Assembly (NCBI GenBank): GCA_003252195.1
Contig: QKFK01000270.1
Coordinates: forward strand, 1-10,122
Source of the DNA: Rhodospirillales bacterium
Lineage (GTDB): Bacteria; Pseudomonadota; Alphaproteobacteria; QKFK01; SZUA-500
Reading direction: 5' to 3'
DNA length: 10,122 nucleotides
This document shows, one piece after another, positions 1 through 6,004 of the stretch (its first letter is position 1; each line of letters begins with the position of its first letter). The notes beneath the pieces were generated by a model, which worked only from the letters and a program-made list of their open reading frames with translations, was not told where the DNA came from and did no database searches. Position numbers and translations under genes: made by a program.

Positions 1-588
1 GTTAACAGCCCCTTCTCCACAGTTTATAAAAAACTTTAGAGGGTTCACCAACCCTGCATAAATTGGATTAGCTTTATCTTCTCTTAAATCAAAAGCACAT
101 TTAGAACCATTTATAATAAGGGGCTCATTGTCATTATAAGTTATACCAACATAATATTCAGGGTCAAACACACCTATTGTTACTTTATCGTCCAGATCAG
201 GCTTAGATAGAACTGGCAAAGAGAAATTATAGATTAATATTCCATTCTCATATCTGGCATTAAAGTTACTATATTTATTGAGCTCTATATCGTTATCACC
301 CACTGACAAATGAGTAAAAAAATTATAATTTTCTAAATATACAAAGGCTGTGTGTTCTAAGTTCTTTAGCTCGTCAGCATCTAGCTTTTCATTACCATTA
401 TTATCATTCTCAGACAAAACAGTTTCGCTAAACATTTCATCAAAACGCCATTCTTGATTAATTGCAGATAACTTACCATCTTCGGTCACCAATGATGTTT
501 TAGCATCAACAAACACATGCGGATGAGCATTGCAAGGCATCACCCCAATAACAAAAAAGCATAAAAATGTAAAAATGGCTTTATACAT
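1..588 (-). CDS. DUF1007 family secreted protein (partial, C-terminus beyond window)
   Basis: An open frame of 196 codons starts at the ATG at 586-588 and runs off the left edge without a stop. Residues 1-21 form a signal peptide: a Lys, a hydrophobic core, then a CNA cleavage site. The mature protein would begin HPHVFVDA, the hallmark start of DUF1007 proteins. Residues 62-73 (DNNGNEKLDADE) form an EF-hand-like loop with acidic or Asn residues at loop positions 1, 3, 5, 9 and 12, though the usual Gly at position 6 is Glu. Further family-like text is FDPEYYVG near 141-148, and Cys164 and Cys190 could form a disulfide. DUF1007 proteins are usually about 200-220 residues, so little should be missing. 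In other genomes they often sit beside RcnA-like nickel/cobalt exporters; the next gene is outside the window. The molecular function is not established. The ribosome binding site is weak. Confidence 0.82.
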   Translation of the reverse strand, partial: MYKAIFTFLCFFVIGVMPCNAHPHVFVDAKTSLVTEDGKLSAINQEWRFDEMFSETVLSENDNNGNEKLDADELKNLEHTAFVYLENYNFFTHLSVGDNDIELNKYSNFNARYENGILIYNFSLPVLSKPDLDDKVTIGVFDPEYYVGITYNDNEPLIINGSKCAFDLREDKANPIYAGLVNPLKFFINCGEGAVN

Positions 589-590
589 AC

Positions 591-618
591 TTGTAAAAAT
601 ATCAATTAGGATTATTCT
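591..618 (+). promoter_or_regulatory. Candidate weak promoter for the epimerase gene
   Basis: TTGTAA (591-596) and TATTCT (613-618) are separated by 16 bases, each matching the sigma-70 consensus at four of six positions. They lie in the 89-base divergent gap upstream of the ATG at 678. In such AT-rich DNA a match of this quality is weak evidence. Confidence 0.25.
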
Positions 619-677
619 GGGTTTCAAACTTACGTTAGTTAATTATTCTCGTTATGTAAATATATTTGGATAGAAAA

Positions 678-1691
678 ATGAAAATTCTTGTTACAGGCAG
701 TGCTGGTTTTATTGGTTTTCACACATCACAAAAATTATTGGATTTAGGACATGAAGTTGTTGGCCTTGACAACCTAAACCCTTATTACGATGTCTCCTTA
801 AAAGAAGCTAGACTTAACATATTAAAGCAATATCCAAACTTTATTGAAGCAAGAATGAACCTTGCTGACAGAGATGGTGTTGACAAACTATTTAACGAGC
901 ACAAAATCAACCGCGTCGTTAACCTAGCAGCTCAGGCTGGCGTTCGTCATAGCTTAAAACAACCATATGATTATATTGAATCAAATGTTATGGGCTTTAT
1001 GAATATTCTAGAAAATTGCCGTCATCATAATATTGAACATTTGGTATATGCATCAACTAGCTCAACCTATGGTGCTAACACAGCAATGCCGTTTAACACT
1101 CATCAGCCTGTTGAACACCCAATGAGCTTATATGCAGCAACTAAAAAATCTAATGAATTGATGGCTCACTCATATAGCCATTTATTCAACATCCCTTGCA
1201 CAGGATTGCGTTTCTTTACAGTTTATGGCCCATGGGGTCGCCCAGATATGGCAATTTTCTTATTTGCAGATGCAATTATGAAAGGTGAGCCAATTAAAGT
1301 GTTTAATTATGGCAAAATGAAACGTGACTTTACCTATGTTGAAGATATTGCCGAAGGAATAGTCAGATTGTTATTAAACAACGTTCCAACTATTAACAAA
1401 AATTGGGACGGCGACCACCCAGACCCATCATCAAGTGGTGTTGCTCCATATAAAGTTTATAACATCGGCAACAACCGCCCTGTTGAACTTATGACCTATA
1501 TCTCACTATTAGAAAAAGAGTTTGGCGTTGAAGCAAAAAAAGAAATGATGCCAATGCAAGCAGGTGATGTTCCTGCGACTTGGGCAGATGTAAATGACCT
1601 TATTGCCGATGCAGGCTACAACCCTTCAACTCCTGTTGAAGTTGGTATTAAAAAGTTTGCTGAATGGTATAAAGATTTCTATAAAAAATAG
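678..1691 (+). CDS. lpsL: UDP-glucuronate 4-epimerase (extended SDR, LpsL/CapI type)
   Basis: The 337-residue protein is a full-length extended short-chain dehydrogenase/reductase that should interconvert UDP-glucuronate and UDP-galacturonate in the cytoplasm for LPS or capsule. The NAD-binding Rossmann motif is G7-x-x-G10-x-x-G13, followed by D31 at the end of strand 2. The catalytic set is the Ser/Thr run before Tyr131-Gly132 and the YxxxK pair Tyr152/Lys156. Text typical of this subgroup includes NPYYDVSLKEARL (34-46), the AGVRHSL stretch near 87-93, FFTVYGPWGRPDMA (179-192) and RDFTYVEDI (216-224). The ATG at 678 is preferred because GGA at 668-670 lies seven bases upstream and the fold begins directly with MKILVTG. 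A TTG at 666 would add only four residues and overlap this ribosome binding site. It is a lone plus-strand gene with no sugar-pathway neighbour next to it. A different UDP-hexose substrate cannot be excluded. Confidence 0.9.
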   Translation: MKILVTGSAGFIGFHTSQKLLDLGHEVVGLDNLNPYYDVSLKEARLNILKQYPNFIEARMNLADRDGVDKLFNEHKINRVVNLAAQAGVRHSLKQPYDYIESNVMGFMNILENCRHHNIEHLVYASTSSTYGANTAMPFNTHQPVEHPMSLYAATKKSNELMAHSYSHLFNIPCTGLRFFTVYGPWGRPDMAIFLFADAIMKGEPIKVFNYGKMKRDFTYVEDIAEGIVRLLLNNVPTINKNWDGDHPDPSSSGVAPYKVYNIGNNRPVELMTYISLLEKEFGVEAKKEMMPMQAGDVPATWADVNDLIADAGYNPSTPVEVGIKKFAEWYKDFYKK

Positions 1692-2040
1692 ACAGCATTT
1701 TACATTAGCCCCACCAATTTGCGCATATAGCTAGCTGTTATGAACATTGTGTTAACCGCCCATTAGCTTAGCATCCATATTAATTGGTATTTGATTATCC
1801 AAATTATACATAGCTAAGCAAGTGTGTTCGTTCAGAACATAAAACCGAGCTACAAACAATTAACATGTTTAATCATATCGCCATTCTTGCAATCATTTAC
1901 TCATGCCAATAACTAGCTAAATCATATTTAACATAATTGCTTTGTTATACTTATCTAGAATAATTATGGGTTACACATTAGAATTCTAATCCGCTCTAAA
2001 TAAGAGCATTAAACAAACTCTCACTGCGTTTCCATATATT
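1692..2040. other. 349-base gap without a gene, between convergent genes
   Basis: No credible coding frame is seen on either strand, and no strong intrinsic terminator with a T-run. It holds several short inverted repeats: GCTTAGC (1766-1772) against GCTAAGC (1813-1819), TGTTC/GAACA (1825-1829 and 1835-1839), a perfect 14-base palindrome ATTAGAATTCTAAT (1977-1990), and GCTCT/AGAGC around a five-base loop (1993-2007). The word TAGCTA recurs. The last stem could weakly terminate the upstream minus-strand pit gene, but no T-run follows it. Confidence 0.6.
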
Positions 2041-3519
2041 CTATTTATTTAAGCTAAATTCTTTTACCAAAGACTCAAATCTTTGCTCAATTTCTTTGTT
2101 ATATAAGTTATTGAGTGGAGTTGCTTCTTTTTCTTGCCATGGCTCGAATTTTCTTAATGCTTTTCTAAATTGCCATTGATATTTAAATTTACGCCCCTCT
2201 AGCTCGCGCACTGACTCAATTCTATCGACACCATACCAATTAACATCTATATTATCCATGCGCGCAGGAGAAACATACACATTAACAACTTCTGACAAGC
2301 TAGTTAATTCAACAATATTTTTAACTAGTGCTGAATTATGTGATGATAAATCTTTCTTTATCTGCATGTTACTGTGATATTCTTTACCCTGTAGCATCTT
2401 AAAATCTTTTACGTCATAGCCTCTGTTTTTTGCTTCTGCTATAACCTCTGGCGTAAAGGTATAAAGCATCTCACTATAGACCTTTTGGTCAAATACATTT
2501 TTAACAATAAACAGACATATCACACATATAAGACAAGCATATGTTGGGGCCACCACCCAACCACGGCAAATACGCCCTATAACGCTCCATTTTATGCCTT
2601 TTCCACCCTTGGTTAGGCCGATTCCCACAACCGCACCAACAACCGCTTGGGTGCTAGAAACTGGAACCAACGGCACCTCTGGCAAACCATGAGACACCAA
2701 AAAATATTGCAAACTTTTTGATGCAAAAATAAATAAAACCACTGAGTGAGCGACAACCACCACCCATGCAGCAACGGGAGACATAGACATAATTGAGCTA
2801 CCCACTGTCATCATTGCTCTTTTTGAATAAGTAAACACACCAACAGCGATTGCTATAGAGCCAACAAAAAACAATTGTTCAACTGAGGTTATTTCTCTGC
2901 CCAATGCTTCAAATGATGTAAAAGGAGAAACAGGCACAAATACGCCCATAACGTTAGCGATATTATTTGCCCCTAGCACATATGAACCAAATGCCCCTGC
3001 CAATATTAAGGCAGATCTAGTATAAGCATCTAGCCTAAGAATATGATATTTTTTAACGGATAAAAACTTTTTGATACCAATATATAAAGGTATGGCAATT
3101 GCCGCAGCTAGTAATGGGCACATAACCCATGTTGAAGCAATTTTCAACAACACCCCTTTATCGGTTACATTACCACTAAATAAATTCCAACCAACAATAG
3201 CTCCAACCACTGCTTGCCCTGTAGATACATTAACCCCTATTTTTACCATTGAATAAACAGAAAACGCCGCCGAAAAAGCAACAACAAAAGCACCAGCTAT
3301 GGCGTTTACAGCACCGAGTTTTCCTAATGTATGAGCAGCGCCAGCACCATCAATAACAGAACCTAATACTACGAATATACTACATACAATCGCCGCAGTG
3401 GTAAATTTTACCATACGCGTTCCCACGGCTGTACCAAATACATTAGCGGCATCATTTGCCCCTAATGACCAACCAAGAAACAAACCACTACTTAAAAAGA
3501 TTAATACAAATATATCCAT
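2041..3519 (-). CDS. pit: PiT-family inorganic phosphate transporter, second copy
   Basis: The 492-residue multi-spanning inner-membrane protein belongs to PHO4/PiT (PF01384), ion-coupled phosphate permeases built from two inverted halves. The half signatures are GANDAANVFGTAVGT (20-34) and GANNIANVMGVF (183-194). The matching substrate loops are VNVSTGQAVVGA (96-107) and VPVSSTQAVVGA (285-296). It aligns without gaps to the neighbouring copy for about 350 residues, at roughly 70% identity by hand count. It differs in the first loop, with Asn97 for Pro and Gly101 for Ser. The soluble C-terminal part (about 350-492) has diverged far more but keeps VYVSP, WYG and a KYQWQF-type motif. The ATG at 3519 has only a distant GGA as ribosome binding site, and a possible small frame ends three bases upstream, so translational coupling is possible. 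Pi is the likely substrate. Some PiT members, such as CysP, carry sulfate, and the altered loop makes substrate less certain here. Confidence 0.9.
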   Translation of the reverse strand: MDIFVLIFLSSGLFLGWSLGANDAANVFGTAVGTRMVKFTTAAIVCSIFVVLGSVIDGAGAAHTLGKLGAVNAIAGAFVVAFSAAFSVYSMVKIGVNVSTGQAVVGAIVGWNLFSGNVTDKGVLLKIASTWVMCPLLAAAIAIPLYIGIKKFLSVKKYHILRLDAYTRSALILAGAFGSYVLGANNIANVMGVFVPVSPFTSFEALGREITSVEQLFFVGSIAIAVGVFTYSKRAMMTVGSSIMSMSPVAAWVVVVAHSVVLFIFASKSLQYFLVSHGLPEVPLVPVSSTQAVVGAVVGIGLTKGGKGIKWSVIGRICRGWVVAPTYACLICVICLFIVKNVFDQKVYSEMLYTFTPEVIAEAKNRGYDVKDFKMLQGKEYHSNMQIKKDLSSHNSALVKNIVELTSLSEVVNVYVSPARMDNIDVNWYGVDRIESVRELEGRKFKYQWQFRKALRKFEPWQEKEATPLNNLYNKEIEQRFESLVKEFSLNK

Positions 3520-3522
3520 AAC

Positions 3523-3687
3523 TTATTTATCCGTTTTTTTATTCTTATAGATGTTCCATAAAAAATAACAACCAAACAAAACAATCCACCCGAATAACAT
3601 TTCATTCGGATAGTCGCTTAGCTCAATTTTCGCCTTAAAGATAAAAGACAGGAACAGGCTTAATGCTATCCCCGTCTTTATAATTAT
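3523..3687 (-). CDS. Possible small two-helix membrane protein without a standard start codon (doubtful)
   Basis: A frame of 54 sense codons lies between an in-frame TGA (3688-3690) and a TAA (3523-3525). The TAA is only three bases upstream of the pit ATG at 3519. It encodes a hydrophobic stretch (TGIALSLFLSFIF), a short polar linker (KAKIELSDYPNE), a second hydrophobic stretch with Trp and Tyr at its edges (MLFGWIVLFGCYFLW) and a Lys-rich tail (KNKKTDK), which is a plausible two-helix protein. There is no ATG, GTG or TTG at its beginning; the first codons are ATA-ATT-ATA. The only in-frame ATG (3598-3600) would leave 26 residues and has no clear ribosome binding site. Two hairpins lie inside it, one a good intrinsic terminator. 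T-rich and A-rich DNA alone can mimic a membrane helix plus Lys tail, so this may be non-coding. No family is recognised. Confidence 0.25.
   Translation of the reverse strand: MIIKTGIALSLFLSFIFKAKIELSDYPNEMLFGWIVLFGCYFLWNIYKNKKTDK
3544..3571 (-). promoter_or_regulatory. Candidate promoter for the downstream pit copy
   Basis: On the minus strand TTGTTA (3566-3571) and TATAAG (3544-3549) are separated by 16 bases. Transcription would start near 3537, about 18 bases ahead of the pit ATG. If the hairpin at 3643-3679 terminates transcription, a promoter here would be needed. AT-rich background lowers confidence. Confidence 0.35.
3586..3613 (-). terminator. Second hairpin between the pit genes
   Basis: On the minus strand a ten-pair stem (3604-3613 with 3586-3595, including two G-U pairs, core CCGAAT/ATTCGG) encloses an eight-base loop. 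A T-rich but interrupted stretch follows (ATTGTTTTGTTTGG). It could be a back-up terminator or an mRNA structure. Confidence 0.3.
3643..3679 (-). terminator. Candidate intrinsic terminator after the first pit gene
   Basis: Beginning 13 bases past the pit stop codon, the minus strand can form a 14-pair stem (3666-3679 with 3644-3657), three pairs being G-U, around the eight-base loop 3658-3665. TTTTATCTTT begins within the last pairs and continues beyond the stem. This fits an intrinsic terminator ending the DUF47-pit transcript, although it overlaps a possible small reading frame. Confidence 0.55.
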
Positions 3688-3692
3688 TCAAG

Positions 3693-5174
3693 CTATTTAT
3701 TTACCTTAAACTCTCTAATAACGGCTTCTCTTCTTTCTTTTATCGCCTTATTAGCAAGTTTATTTTCAATAGAACTTGGAAGCTTTTTCCAGCTAGAATC
3801 CAAATCTTCTAAATCATCAGTAAATTGCCATTTATATTTATAGCGTCTGCCCGACAAATGACGAATAGCATCCATTTTTTCATCGCCATACCAACTATAA
3901 TCTAGTTTACCAATATGCTCTGGAGAAACATAAACACGGCTAATTTCTGCTATATCAATAATCTTAGAAGCTAATTTATCGTCATCAACTCCATTCTTAG
4001 CAAGAGTTTCTTTCAACGCAACAGAACCCTTTATCTTTTTACCCAAAATAGATTTCATATTTGATGTATCAATATTTTCTCTATGCAATTTTTCAACAAC
4101 TGCTGGAGAAAAATCATAATAAATATCGTGATAAACTTTTTGGTTAAACACATTTTGTAAAAAGAACAAAGCAACAAAGCAAATCAAAGCAGAAATAACA
4201 GGAGTTGTAACCCAACCACTACTAATTCTACCTAACACACTCCATTTCATTCCTCTACCGCCTTTAAGCAAACCAATACCCATAACGGCCCCAACCACTG
4301 CCTGTGAGCTAGAAACTGGAACAAGAGGAATTGTTGGCAAATGGTGTGTAGCCAAAAAGTGCTCTAAACCTTCTGACGCAAATAAAAACAACACCACAGA
4401 TTGAGCTATAACTACAACCCATGCAACAACAGGAGTCATTGCCATAATACCATCACCAACTGTTAGCATAACTCTTTTTGAGTATGTAAACACACCAACA
4501 GAAATAGCTACAGCACCAAGGAAAAACAATTGCTGAATACCTGTTATTTGTGTCCCATTAACCGTAAAATCTGTAAAAGGTGAAACAGGCACAAACACAC
4601 CCATAACGTTTGCAATGTTGTTAGCGCCTAATGCATATGAACCAAACGCACCCGCAATAATCAAAGATATGCGAGTTACAGCATCAAGATGCAATAAATG
4701 GAAATTACATAGCTTAAGTAGACCTTTAACAAGTAAGTATAATGGGATAGCAACTAATCCAGATAAAATTGGGCAAGCAACCCATGTAGACATAATCTTA
4801 ATTAAAGCTTCAGTATCGGTTACATTACCACTATAAATATTCCAACCAATAATCGCACCTACCACAGCTTGACTGGTTGAAACAGGAACACCAAGTTTTG
4901 TCATCCAATAAACGGTAAAAGCGGCTGAAAAGGCCACCATAAATGAGCCACCAATAGCATTAACCGCACCAAGCTTGCCCAATGTATGAGCGGCACCAGC
5001 ACCATCTATCGTCGCACCCAAAATTATAAAAACACTACAAACAATAGCAGCTGTTACGAATTTAACCATTCGCGTTCCAACCGCCGTACCAAATACGTTA
5101 GCCGCATCATTTGCGCCCAACGACCAACCTAAGAACAAACCGCTACTTAGGAACATTAATATTGTCATACTCAT
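3693..5174 (-). CDS. pit: PiT-family inorganic phosphate transporter, first copy (paired with DUF47)
   Basis: The 493-residue inner-membrane protein of the PHO4/PiT family (PF01384) should take up inorganic phosphate by cation symport. Both half signatures are intact: GANDAANVFGTAVGT (20-34, with Asn22 and Asp23) and GANNIANVMGVF (183-194). So are both substrate loops: VPVSTSQAVVGA (96-107) and VPVSSSQAVVGA (285-296). Roughly ten hydrophobic segments fill residues 1-345. A soluble domain of about 145 residues follows, containing VYVSP and KYKWQF motifs shared with the second copy, and is probably cytoplasmic. The ATG at 5174 is supported by AGGTG at 5180-5184, five bases upstream. It begins 11 bases after the DUF47 stop, so the two genes form one operon, as is common for PiT and its PhoU-like partner. 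Sulfate transport, known for the PiT relative CysP, is a less likely alternative. Confidence 0.94.
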   Translation of the reverse strand: MSMTILMFLSSGLFLGWSLGANDAANVFGTAVGTRMVKFVTAAIVCSVFIILGATIDGAGAAHTLGKLGAVNAIGGSFMVAFSAAFTVYWMTKLGVPVSTSQAVVGAIIGWNIYSGNVTDTEALIKIMSTWVACPILSGLVAIPLYLLVKGLLKLCNFHLLHLDAVTRISLIIAGAFGSYALGANNIANVMGVFVPVSPFTDFTVNGTQITGIQQLFFLGAVAISVGVFTYSKRVMLTVGDGIMAMTPVVAWVVVIAQSVVLFLFASEGLEHFLATHHLPTIPLVPVSSSQAVVGAVMGIGLLKGGRGMKWSVLGRISSGWVTTPVISALICFVALFFLQNVFNQKVYHDIYYDFSPAVVEKLHRENIDTSNMKSILGKKIKGSVALKETLAKNGVDDDKLASKIIDIAEISRVYVSPEHIGKLDYSWYGDEKMDAIRHLSGRRYKYKWQFTDDLEDLDSSWKKLPSSIENKLANKAIKERREAVIREFKVNK

Positions 5175-5185
5175 CGTGGCACCTA

Positions 5186-5851
5186 CTAGATGTCACGTTT
5201 AATAACATAAATAGCGAGCTGATCTACAATGTCTTCAGCCTTATCTGCAATAATATCAATTGAATCTACAAAGTATCTGATATGAACTTTATTTGCCAAA
5301 GGTAAGTCAGAATTAAAAATATCCATTTTTAATTTAGCAGCAACTTTATCGGCCTCAGTCTCATAGAACATAACTTTGTGTGAATGATCTCTAACCGCAG
5401 AAAAATCTCTAAAGAAAGCTCTTGAAGCTAAAGTTGCAGATTCTACACACTCAGCAACAGCTGATACCAAATCTTTAAATCTAGGGTGATATTCTTTAGG
5501 GATATCTGGTCTTTCAATATAAAATCTGTAACCATTTTCATCAAATGTATTTAAAAGGCTGTCCAAATTCTCAACTAACATCAAAACGTCTGCGCGTAAA
5601 TCTGGGATTAGATTTTGTTCATACAAACGAGTTTCAACTTCACGACGAATTTTATCAGCTTCTTTTTCTAATCTTTTTAACTGATGATTAAGGCGATCAA
5701 AATCCTCATTATTTCCACTCTCTAAATAAACAGAGATAATTTTCTTAAATGTTAGTGCAGCTTCAGCTACTAAATCATGAAATAAGTCAATTTTGTTTTC
5801 TAAAATTTTTGTTCTGTAAAATAAAGACATAGGTCTAGAGTTAAGAAACAT
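5186..5851 (-). CDS. DUF47 family PhoU-like protein, partner of the phosphate permease
   Basis: The 221-residue protein is an all-helical, cytoplasmic member of DUF47 (PF01865), distantly related to PhoU and usually encoded next to PiT permeases, which it is thought to regulate. Typical acidic metal-binding-type motifs appear in repeated helical bundles: EKEADKIRREVETRLY (62-77), ETEADKVAAKL (164-174) and DSIDIIADKAEDIVDQL (196-212). The length is normal for the family. The ATG at 5851 is chosen because AGGAG at 5858-5862 stands six bases upstream; Met8 has no such signal. It is the first gene of a two-gene operon with pit, behind a strong promoter at 5917-5945. No Pho box was recognised in the upstream DNA, so direct PhoB control is not visible. 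Confidence 0.92.
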   Translation of the reverse strand: MFLNSRPMSLFYRTKILENKIDLFHDLVAEAALTFKKIISVYLESGNNEDFDRLNHQLKRLEKEADKIRREVETRLYEQNLIPDLRADVLMLVENLDSLLNTFDENGYRFYIERPDIPKEYHPRFKDLVSAVAECVESATLASRAFFRDFSAVRDHSHKVMFYETEADKVAAKLKMDIFNSDLPLANKVHIRYFVDSIDIIADKAEDIVDQLAIYVIKRDI

Positions 5852-5867
5852 GGGATTCTCCTGATTT

Positions 5868-5883
5868 ATATAAATTTTTATAT
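5868..5883. repeat. AT-only inverted repeat in the DUF47 leader
   Basis: ATATAAA (5868-5874) and TTTATAT (5877-5883) form a perfect seven-base inverted repeat with a two-base spacer, just upstream of the ribosome binding site at 5858-5862. It could be a weak RNA hairpin or a protein site. Such A/T-only repeats also arise by chance. Confidence 0.3.
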
Positions 5884-5916
5884 TGATGCAATAGACAAAA
5901 ACATCATTTTGGCAAA

Positions 5917-5945
5917 ATTATATGATATTAATCTTTTCCTGTAAA
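5917..5945 (-). promoter_or_regulatory. Sigma-70-type promoter of the DUF47-pit operon
   Basis: On the minus strand TTTACA (5940-5945) and a perfect TATAAT (5917-5922) are separated by exactly 17 bases. Transcription would start near 5910 and give a leader of about 59 bases before the DUF47 ATG at 5851. The -35 box overlaps the T-run of the terminator of the upstream aminotransferase gene. Confidence 0.75.
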
Positions 5946-5977
5946 GAAAAAGCCCACGTTAAACACGCAGGCTTTTA
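5946..5977 (-). terminator. Intrinsic terminator of the aminotransferase gene
   Basis: AAAAGCC (5948-5954) pairs with GGCTTTT (5970-5976). After a symmetric CA/CA internal loop, CGT (5957-5959) pairs with ACG (5965-5967) around a five-base loop. On the minus strand TTTTTCTTT follows the G-C part. It lies 28 bases past the stop codon of the aminotransferase gene. A weaker T-rich tail on the other side could also work on the plus strand. Confidence 0.8.
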
Positions 5978-6004
5978 ATTTTTATTTATTTTAATATCAA
6001 AGCC

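Noticed and set aside
666..677. TTG start giving the epimerase four extra residues
   Set aside because: It would overlap the GGA ribosome binding site used by the ATG at 678, and the Rossmann fold begins at MKILVTG.
1865..1912. Plus-strand mini-frame of 15 residues with a hydrophobic core
   Set aside because: There is no ribosome binding site, it is very short, and AT-rich spacer gives such frames often.
3071..3256. Plus-strand frame inside the second pit gene
   Set aside because: It is antisense to conserved transporter sequence. The similar frame in the other copy (4615-4836) only reflects the duplication.
5852..5945. Pho box upstream of the DUF47-pit operon
   Set aside because: No direct repeat resembling CTGTCAT was found in the upstream DNA.
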